Shown: in pieces, positions 1 to 10,300 of the stretch
Layout of the letters: each line of letters begins with the position of its first letter
Numbering within the stretch: position 1 is the stretch's first letter
Assembly (NCBI RefSeq): GCF_001590835.1
Contig: NZ_LTAQ01000067.1
Location: 99,879 to 162,827 of the forward strand
DNA: 62,949 bases
Origin: Bacillus gaemokensis
GTDB lineage: Bacteria > Bacillota > Bacilli > Bacillales > Bacillaceae_G
Direction of reading: 5' to 3'
Notes under the pieces: model-generated
Database searches by the model: none
What the model was told of the DNA's origin: nothing
Seen by the model: only the letters and a program-made list of their open reading frames with translations
Position numbers and translations under genes: made by a program

Positions 1-2
1 TT

Positions 3-314
3 GTAGGAGTGGAAGATTTGCAAGTATCTAACATGGTCAAGAAGCACAAACTTGCGAAAGCCATTAATGAGGTATCATGGTCTAAATTTCGCGACATGCT
101 TGCGTACAAAGCGAAATGGTACGACAAACAAGTGGTGGTTGTATCCAAGACATTTGCTTCTTCTCAACTCTGTTCTTGTTGCGGATACCAAAACAAAGAC
201 GTTAAGAATCTTAAGTTGCGTGAATGGGACTGCCCTTCCTGTGGTGTTCATCACGACAGAGATATTAATGCAGGACAAAACTTAAAAAATGAAGCCATAA
301 GACTTCTATCTTAA
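3..314 (+). pseudogene. tnpB: 3' end of tnpB (RNA-guided nuclease of IS605 elements), altered C-terminus
   Basis: The reading frame is open to the left window edge. The protein has the TnpB C-terminal signature: the [16 protein letters not shown] zinc-finger half, then the second Cys pair CPSCG, then [11 protein letters not shown], which holds the last acidic residue of the RuvC-like site. TnpB is the nuclease that uses an RNA made from the element's right end. Here a 100-bp duplication starting at 308 replaces the end of the protein: the frame now stops after RLLS. In the second copy the same frame reads on through [11 protein letters not shown] to a stop at 433-435, which I take to be the original C-terminus. 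Catalytic motifs upstream are not visible, so activity cannot be judged. Confidence 0.8.
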
Positions 315-407
315 GTTGCGTGAATGGGACTGCCCTTCCTGTGGTGTTCATCACGACAGAGATATTAATGCAGGACAAAACTTAAAAAATGAAGCCATAA
401 GACTTCT
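208..407 (+). repeat. Exact tandem duplication, 2 x 100 bp, at the end of tnpB
   Basis: Positions 208-307 and 308-407 are identical base for base. Flanking bases differ (a207 versus t307; t309 versus a409), which fixes the period at 100 bp. The repeat copies the tnpB codons from KNLKLREWD to RLL and introduces the early stop at 312-314. It is either a recent slippage duplication or an assembly artefact; the second duplication nearby also has a period of exactly 100 bp. Confidence 0.95.
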
Positions 408-415
408 AACCGTAG

Positions 416-615
416 GGACTACGGGGTTAGCCTAATGAATTAGAAACCGATAGGTTTCCGTACTTAGGAATCCCCTTCTTCAATCAGACCGTATGGCTGA
501 TAAGGAGGGGTAGTTGGACTACGGGGTTAGCCTAATGAATTAGAAACCGATAGGTTTCCGTACTTAGGAATCCCCTTCTTCAATCAGACCGTATGGCTGA
601 TAAGGAGGGGTAGTT
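416..615 (+). repeat. Exact tandem duplication, 2 x 100 bp, of the IS right end
   Basis: Positions 416-515 and 516-615 are identical. The flanks differ at g415 versus t515 and g516 versus c616. The duplicated unit contains the tnpB stop region and both right-end hairpins, so the element appears to have two tandem right ends. Confidence 0.95.
516..615 (+). ncRNA. Candidate omega-RNA scaffold / right-end hairpins of the IS605-type element
   Basis: Two stems are visible in this copy (and in 416-515): GAAACC at 543-548 with GGTTTC at 553-558, and a long bulged stem CCCCTT at 572 with AAGGAGGGG at 602-610 enclosing ATCAGACC/GGCTGAT. In IS605 elements the RNA guiding TnpB comes from the tnpB 3' end and right end, with the guide just outside the element. 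By that rule the guide here would start at 616. Role inferred from family knowledge; no transcript evidence is available. Confidence 0.4.
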
Positions 616-669
616 CAATATTCGTTACACTAACAAACCTAGACAAAAAATTTACTATGGGGTGAAAAA

Positions 670-942
670 ATGAACAAAACCGAATTAATTAAAACTGTAG
701 CCCAAACAGCTGATATCTCACAAAAGGAAGCTTCAGCAGCTGTTCAATCTGTATTTGACGCAATTTCCAATTCTTTACAAAATGGCGACAAAGTACAACT
801 TATTGGCTTTGGAACATTCGAGGTACGTGAAAGAGCTGCACGTACAGGAAGAAACCCACAAACAGGTGAAGAAATTCAAATTGCAGCTGGAAAAGTTCCA
901 GCCTTTAAAGCAGGAAAAGAATTAAAAGAAGCTGTAAAATAA
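670..942 (+). CDS. hup: HU family histone-like DNA-binding protein
   Basis: This 90-residue protein is a full-length HU: it opens [11 protein letters not shown], contains the DNA-binding arm region [21 protein letters not shown], and ends [16 protein letters not shown] bends and coats DNA without sequence preference, usually as a homodimer. The start is set by GGGGTGAAAAA just before the ATG. The gene is monocistronic, with a strong terminator directly after the stop. The remnant IS end lies only 55 bp upstream, so its native promoter may be lost or replaced. B. cereus group genomes carry more than one HU gene; which paralogue this is cannot be told from the window. Confidence 0.95.
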   Translation: MNKTELIKTVAQTADISQKEASAAVQSVFDAISNSLQNGDKVQLIGFGTFEVRERAARTGRNPQTGEEIQIAAGKVPAFKAGKELKEAVK

Positions 943-977
943 TAATAAACCAGCCTTGAATTAGGCTGGTTTATTAT
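941..977 (+). terminator. Rho-independent terminator of the HU gene
   Basis: Inverted repeat AATAATAAACCAGCC / GGCTGGTTTATTATT with a loop of about 8 bases. The stem overlaps the stop codon region and is flanked by A and T tracts, so it may also serve the opposite-strand gene ending at 992. Confidence 0.85.
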
Positions 978-991
978 TATTTTAATGGAAT

Positions 992-1540
992 TTATTTCAT
1001 TACCTCATATATATTATCTGCATGATATACTTCACAAACATAAAATAAGCATCTACAGTTACTTACAATTTGATATTTTCTCGTTGGATATACACTAGAT
1101 TGTAATAAGCATCCATCAAACAATTCAATAATATTTCCAGAAGGCTGATATCCTTGATATAACATATTCTTTCTTACTTCCATGTGCTCTACTAGTTTTT
1201 CAATAGGGACGTTTCCGTCTTCTAATTCTTTCGTAATTTCATTTGATAAAAGTGAGGTATCAGCAAAAATTAAATTCTCAGATAACACCTTTCCTTTATA
1301 ACTAACGGAAGAAACTCGGTACAGGAATGCTCCCTTTTTATCAAAGAAGGTTTTTGCTTCTTTTGGAATATATTTTCTATCTATCATTTCTTGTTCAACA
1401 ACATTGAATTGCACTGTATCTTTCACAATATTTTCTAACGATGTAATTGAGGATGTTTCTGTAGAAAACAATAAATCTTTAACCACTTTAACTGCTGTAG
1501 CATCAGCCAATTCTCTTCTTCTATTTTCCATTACTAACAT
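992..1540 (-). CDS. Possible chorismate-lyase-like / UTRA-fold protein downstream of the bacillibactin operon
   Basis: A 182-residue protein that I do not recognise with certainty. The second half (a segment around VEHMEVRKNMLY, then GNIIELFDG, then TRKYQIVSNCRCLFYVCEVYHAD) resembles the layout of chorismate pyruvate-lyases and UTRA domains, where an Arg-x-Tyr strand is followed by a conserved Glu strand. The start at 1540 is preferred over an upstream GTG because AGAGGTG sits at the right distance. It reads in the same direction as the siderophore genes and lies 141 bp beyond the phosphopantetheinyl transferase gene. If it is a chorismate lyase it would use the substrate that DhbC also consumes. 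It could equally be an unrelated protein. Confidence 0.5.
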   Translation of the reverse strand: MLVMENRRRELADATAVKVVKDLLFSTETSSITSLENIVKDTVQFNVVEQEMIDRKYIPKEAKTFFDKKGAFLYRVSSVSYKGKVLSENLIFADTSLLSNEITKELEDGNVPIEKLVEHMEVRKNMLYQGYQPSGNIIELFDGCLLQSSVYPTRKYQIVSNCRCLFYVCEVYHADNIYEVMK

Positions 1541-1681
1541 GACTAACACCTCTTCTATATTTATATAATCTAGCAGCCACTCAAGCGAACATATTCCTAA
1601 ACTTATTTCATACGAAAAATATCAGTAGGTAACTATTCTATTATCGATACACACCTTCGTCAATTGAAGAATTACTATCCA

Positions 1682-2446
1682 TTAATGAAGGAGAAGTCTA
1701 CTACTTTGCAAAAGCGTTCCTGCATCAAACTGCTTCATTTCTGTTACATCTTTGTTTAATAAAGCTACTGAAGCAATATACCCCAACCCAGGTTGCAAAT
1801 TCATCATGGTTGTAGTTTCAACAAGCTTTGGCTTATCCTTAAAAACAAATAGTTCCGGTAACTGCTCTGGAGTCGATACAGTAAGATTAGATGGTGAAAT
1901 CATTAGCCCTTCTCCAGTCGCCTTAAGTATAGCCTCCTTCCGAGTCCAATACGTTAAGAATCCTTCAACCTGCCTTTCAACAGGCATCTGCATGAGCTGA
2001 GCAATTTCTATATCTGTTAATACCCCTGTTGCCATTTTAAGCACATCAATATTAGAATTTATTTGTTCCACATCTATACCGACCAGTGTGGATGTTGTAA
2101 ATGCGACAGCCACTCGCTTTCCTGAGTGTGAGACAGATAACTGCGGCATACCTACAGGTAATTGCGGGCGTCCATGGGCTAATTTACACACTGAACAAGT
2201 TCGATCGATTGGTACTTGAAGCGGTGACATTGAAAGCAGTTTTCCCAGTACCAATCGACTAATTGCACATCCAATAATAAATCTTACTCGATCCTCGGAA
2301 TGATGAAATAAATTTGCTTTTTCACGTTCCGTTTCATTTAGTAAACGATAATGCCAAGATTGTAAGTCTGAAATTCGTGCCCACCATACTTGACATTGAT
2401 GACCGCTTAGCTCTGGTACTGAATCTACAATCTCCCAGCCTTTCAT
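1682..2446 (-). CDS. 4'-phosphopantetheinyl transferase, Sfp/EntD type
   Basis: The protein (254 residues) has the Sfp-family signatures: HGRPQLPVG, then SVSHSGKRVAVAF, the metal-binding GIDVEQI, and WTRKEAILKATGEGL near residue 170. Sfp-type enzymes transfer phosphopantetheine from CoA to carrier domains. The obvious local clients are the aryl-carrier domain of DhbB and the two peptidyl-carrier domains of DhbF. It is the last gene of the siderophore block, after the MFS exporter and a gap of 176 bp. GGGGAGAAG precedes the ATG. It is slightly longer than B. subtilis Sfp. The name sfp or entD would fit. Confidence 0.9.
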   Translation of the reverse strand: MKGWEIVDSVPELSGHQCQVWWARISDLQSWHYRLLNETEREKANLFHHSEDRVRFIIGCAISRLVLGKLLSMSPLQVPIDRTCSVCKLAHGRPQLPVGMPQLSVSHSGKRVAVAFTTSTLVGIDVEQINSNIDVLKMATGVLTDIEIAQLMQMPVERQVEGFLTYWTRKEAILKATGEGLMISPSNLTVSTPEQLPELFVFKDKPKLVETTTMMNLQPGLGYIASVALLNKDVTEMKQFDAGTLLQSSRLLLH

Positions 2447-2578
2447 AAAACTTCTCCCCTTTTATAACCCATATCTCATACAAAGAAAGGTATGGAATCT
2501 ATCCCAATTATTTTTTAAAAAACCTACTAGCATGTAAGAATAGTATTCTATTTTTTACGCTTACTATATTTGGAAAAG

Positions 2579-2612
2579 CCTACCCAGATTTCCTATTACA
2601 TCTGGGCGGACT
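2579..2612 (-). terminator. Hairpin after the exporter gene, possible weak terminator
   Basis: GCCCAGAT and ATCTGGGT pair around a loop of about 10 bases on the minus strand just after the exporter stop. The T tract is short (GGCTTTTCC), so partial read-through into the phosphopantetheinyl transferase gene is likely. Confidence 0.5.
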
Positions 2613-2622
2613 CTTCATTCTG

Positions 2623-4077
2623 TTATTCACCTGCAACTGCTTTTGACGGATCTTGATTTAATTGATCTGAATGTTTCTTTTTTGTAACAGATATCGCATC
2701 CTCATCACGAATACGTAATGCAAATAATAATGCTACGAATAGAAATACAGCTGCACCAATTAAAGCAATTTGATAGGCTACAATACTAGCGTTCTCACTT
2801 CCCGCTTCACCTACAGTATTATTTCCAAAAGCAGCTAGAAGACTTGCAAGAATCGCAACACCGATGGCAGAACCTAATCGATTTTGCACATTAAAAATGG
2901 TTGTCGCTCTCCCCATTGAAGATGGATGAATATTACTGAAAGCTGAAAATTGTACAGCGCCTACAGAATGACCTAAGAAAAATCCTATGCCGAACAATAG
3001 CATGCGAATCATCCAAGGGTTTGTCTCCTGATTCACGAAGCTTAACAAAACAAATATGATTGCTGAGCATAGTAAGCCGATAGAAATTAGCTTACGTGGT
3101 CCAAGCCTTTTATACGACCAAGGCACAATTTGTGAAGAAATCATTAGTCCAATCGCTTCTGGAAATGTAGTAAGACCTGTTTCTAGTGCTGACGCATGTA
3201 ATACATTTTGATACATAAGCGGGAATACAAATAACATTCCGAGTAACCCAGCAGCTGAAAATAGCGAAATAAGACTCATATTCCGAAATAGACGATCTTG
3301 TAGTAAACGTAAATCCAGCATCGGCTGACTCACACGAAGTTCTACAAAAATAAAGAGAATGATAAGTAAAAGCCCGCCTAATCCTGCCCCTATTATTTCT
3401 GGAGAACCCCAACCTTTCGATGGGCCTTGACTCATCGCATATATCAACATTGCAAAACCTGGTGCTGAAAGGAGAAAACCAGGTAAATCTAACCGACCAG
3501 CAGCTTTTTCAATATGCTCTGCCAAAAACAACAAGCCAAACAGTAAAGCCAATATTCCAAACGGTAGATTAATATAAAAAGCCCAGCGCCAAGACATATG
3601 CTCCACAAAGAACCCACCAATAATTGGCCCTATTGCTGGTGCAACAGCAATAGGCAGGACAATGAATCGCGAAATTTTCGGCCTTTCTTGCGGCGAAAAC
3701 GTTCGAAACAACATTGCCATTCCTACTGGAGTCAATAGTCCCCCGCCAGCCCCTTGTATAACGCGAAATATATTTAATGCAGTTATATTATCAGCAATTC
3801 CGCATAACGCAGAAGCAGCTGTAAATACAGAAAGAGCAAGTAAGAAAACTCGCTTCGTACCAAACCGATCTCCAAGCCACCCAGAAATAGGTAAAAACAC
3901 AGCGAGACTAACTAAGTAACCAACATTGACTGTCCCCATTGCTGAAGGTGGAACCTGCAGTTCATGACTAATCGTTTGCAAGGCTACATTTACAATTGTC
4001 GCATCCATAGCAGCCATAAACATAGCGGTTACATATACAATACTAACAACAATTTTTGGATTCAGCTTCAAATTCAT
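2623..4077 (-). CDS. MFS drug/siderophore exporter, DHA2 (EmrB/QacA) 14-TM type
   Basis: A 484-residue membrane protein with motif A-like GWLGDRFGTKRVFL between TM2 and TM3, AMDATIVNVAL in TM1, and GAGGGLLTPVGMAMLFR with RPKISR later, typical of the DHA2 (EmrB/QacA) proton antiporters. The start at 4077 is chosen because AGGGGAGT precedes it; the frame can be extended 8 codons upstream without a ribosome site. The stop of mbtH overlaps this ribosome site, so the genes look translationally coupled. Its place in the dhb operon makes bacillibactin export the likely job. This is inferred from context. Confidence 0.88.
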   Translation of the reverse strand: MNLKLNPKIVVSIVYVTAMFMAAMDATIVNVALQTISHELQVPPSAMGTVNVGYLVSLAVFLPISGWLGDRFGTKRVFLLALSVFTAASALCGIADNITALNIFRVIQGAGGGLLTPVGMAMLFRTFSPQERPKISRFIVLPIAVAPAIGPIIGGFFVEHMSWRWAFYINLPFGILALLFGLLFLAEHIEKAAGRLDLPGFLLSAPGFAMLIYAMSQGPSKGWGSPEIIGAGLGGLLLIILFIFVELRVSQPMLDLRLLQDRLFRNMSLISLFSAAGLLGMLFVFPLMYQNVLHASALETGLTTFPEAIGLMISSQIVPWSYKRLGPRKLISIGLLCSAIIFVLLSFVNQETNPWMIRMLLFGIGFFLGHSVGAVQFSAFSNIHPSSMGRATTIFNVQNRLGSAIGVAILASLLAAFGNNTVGEAGSENASIVAYQIALIGAAVFLFVALLFALRIRDEDAISVTKKKHSDQLNQDPSKAVAGE

Positions 4078-4079
4078 TG

Positions 4080-4301
4080 CTACTCCCCTGCTGGAACGCA
4101 TGCAAGCGAGCGAAGACGATTTGGCTGCATATCACTCCAATGTAATTCGATATACGCAAGACAAGCTTGTCTACTATCTTGTTCATGAACAACATCCCAG
4201 CCGGCTGGTACATCGAGAAAGGCTGGCCAGATAGAGTGCTGGCCTTCCTCATTTACTAACACTTTATACATAAAATTATCGTTTTCAAATGGATTCGTCA
4301 T
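4080..4301 (-). CDS. mbtH: MbtH-like protein, NRPS adenylation-domain chaperone
   Basis: This 73-residue protein shows the MbtH signature: NPFENDN at the start, [12 protein letters not shown] and VPAGWDVV, and the C-terminal [10 protein letters not shown]. MbtH-like proteins bind adenylation domains of nonribosomal peptide synthetases and are often needed for solubility or activity. Here the partner is DhbF, whose stop codon overlaps this start (ATGA, 4298-4301), which implies translational coupling and a near-fixed ratio. In B. subtilis the equivalent small gene also follows dhbF. Confidence 0.95.
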   Translation of the reverse strand: MTNPFENDNFMYKVLVNEEGQHSIWPAFLDVPAGWDVVHEQDSRQACLAYIELHWSDMQPNRLRSLACVPAGE

Positions 4302-7300
4302 ACTTTACTTACCCCTCTCATCCCGTGCAGTCTATTCGCTAACACTTGTCCAATTTCTGTAAGTGGTCCTGGCTGACATAAATCTTTATGTCGACAATCA
4401 ATCTCATACTGTTCAAGCTCTCCATCTATATAGCTATGCCATGTGTCCGGAGAAATTGGGTCAAACCATTCTGGTATGATTGTTGATCTAAAGAATACAA
4501 TGTTTCCACGGAATAACTTTGGAACGTACTTCCCTAAAAGACCAACGGAATTTACGTATGTTTCTTTTAAGTTCAAGATTGTCTCCTCTTCAAGGCTCGC
4601 TAATGCACTTCCATCCCTGCGAAGTATATCAATAGCGTTTGCCATATCAAGCGGTTTACCATCCATGTTATCTGGGTCATAGCCACCTAATGCAAGTAGT
4701 GCAATAAGCGCTTCTTCCTCACTAGGCGCTTCTGTATTTGGTAAAAAGTGACCAGGATAAGAGTCTAGCATAACAAGTAATTCAACTTCTTCTCCTTGAT
4801 TTTGCAGCTGAGTTGCCATTGCATGAACAACATTCCCTCCAAGAGACCAACCTAATAATCGATAAGGCCCATGCGGCTGAATCTCACGAACGTGCTTCAG
4901 ATAATCAGTCGCCATCTCTTCTAATGATTTTGGAAGCTCTTCATTTTTCGCAATACCACGTGCTTGCACGCCATAAATTGGATAATCGGTTCCTAAAGAT
5001 TTCATTAATCCTGCATAGCACCAGCTCAGTCCACCTGCTGGATGTACACAAAACATAGGTAGTTCTTCACCACTCGTTCTTAATGGCAAGATTACATCCA
5101 GTGCACTTTGGCTCGTCCCCATCTCAAGTCTTTCGGCAAGCCCAGCAACTGTCGGTGCCGCAAATAAACTACCAATACTTAGTTCTACCCCTAGCGCTTC
5201 CTTGATCCGGCTCATTAACTGCACAGCAAGTAATGAATGACCGCCAAGATCAAAGAAACCATCATCAATACCAATTCGAGGTAAATTCAAAACTTCTGTA
5301 AATAAATCACATAAAATTTCCTCTTTTGGTGTTCTTGGTCCTCGGCTTATCGTAGATACTGTAAATTCAGGTGCTGGTAATGCTTTACGATCTAACTTAC
5401 CATTTGGAGTTAGAGGTAGTTCGCCTATCATAACAAAAGCATATGGTACCATATAATCAGGTAAGCTAAGCCCTACATACTGGCGCATTTCGGCTGTATC
5501 AACGCCCCGATTTTCTGATGAAACAATATAGGCAACTAATCGCTTATCACCAGGTTGATCTTCACGTACAATGACAGCTACTTGTTCAACATGAGGATGC
5601 TGCATAATAACCGCTTCAATTTCACCTAGTTCAATTCGGAAACCTCGAATCTTAATTTGATGATCTGCACGTCCTATATAATCTAATGTGCCATCTTGAC
5701 GCCAACGTGCCAAATCTCCTGTACGATACATTCGCGTACCAGGTTTACCATATGGATCTGCTATAAAACGTTCTGCCGTTAACCCTGCACGTCCTAAATA
5801 ACCACGTGCAAGACCTGCTCCTGCAACATACATTTCGCCTACCACTCCCGGTGGTACAGGCTGTAAATAGTTATCTAATACGTATACTTTAAGATCTGGT
5901 ATACTGCATCCAATTAAACTGTTTGCTCGCAAGGATACAATATTTTGATCCAGTTCAATATAACTCACATGTACGGTTGTTTCTGTAATACCGTACATAT
6001 TAATAAGTTTCGGTGAATTTTCTGGATGACGACTATACCAATCTTCTAGACGACTTAATTCAAGTGCTTCACCACCAAAAACAACATAACGTAAGGAAAG
6101 CTTCTGCCCCACTTCAACATTTTCACGATCCGCTTGCATAAGTTGATAAAATGCTGACGGTGTCTGGTTTAAAACTGTTACCTTTTCCTGAACAAGCAGA
6201 TTTAAAAATTCTCTAGGTGAGCGACTCACAGTGTGCGGTACGACAACAAGACGTCCTCCATACAATAGTGGTCCCCAAATTTCCCAAACTGAGAAATCAA
6301 AAGCATAAGAATGGAACATTGTCCAAACATCTTCCGAATCAAATTGGAACCAATGATCAGTTGCCCCAAGCAACCTTATAACATTTTGATGTGGAATCAT
6401 TACACCTTTTGGTCTACCTGTTGAACCTGATGTATAAATCACATAAGCAATGTGTAAAGGTGACAGAGATTGCATTCGTTCCGTATCTTCTATATTCTCT
6501 TCACCATATTTGTCTAATTCTTCAATTGTCTTTAGATCATCTACTACAATCTTTAACGTCTCTTCACTTTCTATGGCTACTTGTCTGTTCATAATCATAC
6601 AAACAGGCTTAGCATCACTTAACATAAATGAAATTCGGTCCGATGGATAGTCAGGATCTAACGGTAAATATCCCGCTCCCGCTTTAAGAACTGCTAATAA
6701 ACTAACAACCATATCGAGGGACCTTGGCATCGCTAAAGCAACCATTTGTTCTGGCCCTACACCTTTTGCAATTAACAGACGAGCAAGTTTATTTGCTCTT
6801 TTATTTAACTCTTCATAACTCAGTGTAGCATCCTCAAATACTACAGCGATTGCATCTGGAGTCGTACGAACTTGTTTCTCAAACAATTCCGGTAAGGTCA
6901 TTTCAGGCCCAATTTGAAAACCACCATTCCATTTCTCTAGCACTGTTTGGCGCTCTTCCGTCTCTAAGATTTCCAAACGTCCAATAGATTGGTCTGGATT
7001 TTCTACTGCATCTTCTAATAGTCGAATTAACCGGCTCGCAAGTTTCTGAGCTGTATCACGCTTAAATAAATCTGTACTAAATTCAAGTAAACCATGCAAT
7101 CCATTTGGCTCACCTTCAGATGTACTATGTTCACTTAGCTCTATAGTCATATCAAATTTTGAAGAACCAACGCTCTTAATTTCAAGGCTCGTTTCTAAAT
7201 TAGGCATATCAAGTGTAGCCTCAGGTGTGTTTTGAAAAGCTAACATAATTTGAAATAGCGGATGACTATTTCTCGAACGGACAGGATTCAATACCTCAAC

Positions 7301-10300
7301 AAGTCGTTCAAATGGAACATCTTGATGTTCATATGCTGAAAGGTTGACCTTACGTACCCGACTTAGAAGCTCATTAAAGCTAGGATCTCCAGATGTATCT
7401 GTACGTAGAACAAGTGTATTCACAAACAATCCAACAATATCTCCAAGTGCATCATCATTACGTCCAGCTATCGGGCTACCTATTGGAATATCGGTTCCCG
7501 CCCCTAATCGTGTAAGTAAGGCAGCAAGTCCTGATTGCAGTACCATAAACAAACTAACACCATTTTTACGAGCAAGCGCTAATAACCGTTCATGTAACTC
7601 TGGGTTGACATGAAAATCTAAAGTTTCTCCACGATAGCTCGTTTCTACTGGTCGTTGGTAATCTGTGGGTAACTCAAGTTGATCTGGTAACCCCTTCAGT
7701 TCTTCTTTCCAAAAATCAATTTGTTGTGAAATGAGACTATCTTGCGTATTCTCATTTCCTAGTAGTTCTTGCTGCCAAAGAGCATAATCCGCATACTGTA
7801 CCGGAAGTGACTTCCACTGAACAGATTCACCTTTACAATGTGCTTGATAAGCAGCTTCTAGATCTCGTGTCAACGGGTTTAAAGACCATCCATCCCCTAC
7901 AATATGATGTAACAATACAAGCAGTACATGTTCATCCGGCTTTATTTCAAAAAGCTCCATACGAATAGCTGGCTCTTCTGCAAGTTTAAAGCTATATCTT
8001 ACAGCTTCAGCAAGTAACTCAGGCAATTCAGACTCAGTTGTATGTGTAACGATTAGATTCGGATTTACCTTAGCAGTCTCTACAATCTGCTGGTATGACG
8101 TACCAAGCTTGTCTGGGAATATTGTTCGTAGCGTCTCGTGTCGATCGACAATATCGTAGATCGCAGATTGTAAAGCTCCTCTATTTAATTCTCCAGACAT
8201 GCGAATAACTACTGGAATATTGTAAGTTGGACTTGGACCTTCTAAGCAGTTCAAGAACCATAAACGACGCTGCGCAAAAGAAAGCGGCACTTCTTTTGGA
8301 CGTTTCACTTTCTGAATAGCTGGTCTTGCACTCTGAGCGCTATCTAATTGTTTAGCAAGCTCAGCGACCGTTGGCGATTCAAATAGTTTTCCAATTCCTA
8401 ATTCGACACCTAATGTTTCACGAATACGTCCCATTAAACGAGCAGCAAGAAGAGAATGTCCACCTATTTCAAAGAAATTATCATCGATTCCGATTCGCGC
8501 CAGACTAAGTACTTCCGCAAACAGATCACATAAAATTTCTTCTTTTGGATTTCTAGCTACTCGTTCACTAACAAGCAAATTAAAATCAGGTGCTGGTAAT
8601 GCTTTACGGTTAATTTTCCCGTTTGGTGTCATTGGCAATTCAGATAACATCATGATTGCCGAAGGTATCATGTAACCTGGTAGACTTTCTGCTGCATATG
8701 TTCGAACTTCTGTAGAATCAATAATCCCCTCAGCATGAGGTACAATATAAGCGACCAAACGTTTATCACCAGGTCGATCTTCACGAACAATTACAACGAC
8801 TTGTTCAATACGAGGATGCTGGTGCAATACAGCCTCCACTTCAGATAGTTCGATACGAAATCCACGGATCTTAATTTGGTGATCTGCACGGCTCACATAA
8901 TCTAACGAACCATCTTTGCGCCATTTAACAAGGTCACCTGTACGATACATGCGCGTACCTGGTGTTCCAAACGGATTGGCAACAAAGCGTTCCGCTGTTA
9001 ATTCTGGCCTTCCTAAATATCCATTAGCAAGTCCAGTACCAGCAATATATAATTCACCAATTACTCCAGGCGGCACTGGTCGTAATCCTGCATCTAGTAC
9101 ATACACTTCTGTATTCCAAATTGGCTTTCCAATTGAGGGTATACCCGTCTCTTCTTCGTTTATGTGCATAGAAGTTGACCAAATTGTTGTCTCGGTTGGT
9201 CCATAAAGGTTTGTAATATGGCAATTTAATTCTTTTAACCTAGATGCTAGATTAGAAGGAAGTGCCTCACCACCCACAAGAACTTTAAGTCCTATCAACC
9301 TTTCCGGATAATCCGTTACAAGTGCATGCCAAAGTGTCGGTGTAGCTTGCATAATTGTAATATTTTCCTTTTGGATGATCTCTGTTAATGCAGATGAATC
9401 TTGAACTACTTCCTTTTGAGCAACTTGAACACTCGCTCCACTAATAAGTGGCAAATAAATCTCTAACGCAGAAATATCAAACGCAAAAGTTGTAACAGCT
9501 AACAAACGGTCATTTGCATGTAATGAGAATTGATCTTGCATTGCCAATAAAAAGTTACTTAAACTTTGCATTGGCACAACGACACCTTTTGGCTTACCTG
9601 TTGATCCCGAAGTATAGATTGTATATGCAGGATTTAAAAACGATCCCCCATCAAATGAATCTATATTGTTTTTCGGATATCCTCTTAACTCCTCTTTTGT
9701 ATCCTCATTATCAAGTACAAACCTTTGTGTATGATCCGTATTCGGTAAATTAGCCGAAATAGAAGAATGTGTTAAGATACAAGCTGGCTGAGCATCGCTT
9801 AGTATATATGTAATTCGATCCTCTGGATATTCTGGGTCGATTGGTAAATACGCCGCACCCGTCTTAAGAACTGCTAACATCCCGATGACCATTTCTACAG
9901 ATCTTGGAAATACTAACGCTACAAATTGTTTAGGTTGAACTCCTCGCTCTAACAATAAGTGAGCAAGTCGATTTGCCTGTTCATTTAATTCTCTATAAGT
10001 AAGTTCAATCTCATCACATACGACAGCAATAGTATCAGGAGATTTACTTACTTGATTTTCAATAAGAGCAGGTAAACTTACTAATGTATTTTCTTTCGTA
10101 GTTTGATTCCATTCGACTAGAACTTGCTTACGTTCCTCATGAAGTAAAAGTTCTATTTTTCCAATTGGTGAATTTACCTGAAGATCCGAAACATTTTCCA
10201 GAATATTCATAAATCTCTTTTTATGAGTTAGTAGCTCTTCCAATGTATATACCTCAGGATTTGCGTCAAAATTAATCCTTAAACCATTTCCACCAAACTC

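Larger units (their letters stand above)
1..615 (+). mobile_element. Right part of an IS200/IS605-family element (TnpB type), cut by the window edge
   Basis: The left part lies outside the window. What is visible is the 3' end of a tnpB-type gene followed by a palindromic right end with two hairpins, ending near position 615. No tyrosine transposase (TnpA) is visible here. The internal layout is disturbed by two 100-bp tandem duplications. The element ends 55 bp before the HU gene, so that gene's original promoter region may have been displaced. Family assignment rests on the zinc-finger and RuvC-III-like C-terminus; the exact boundary is inferred from the end of the hairpin region. Confidence 0.8.
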
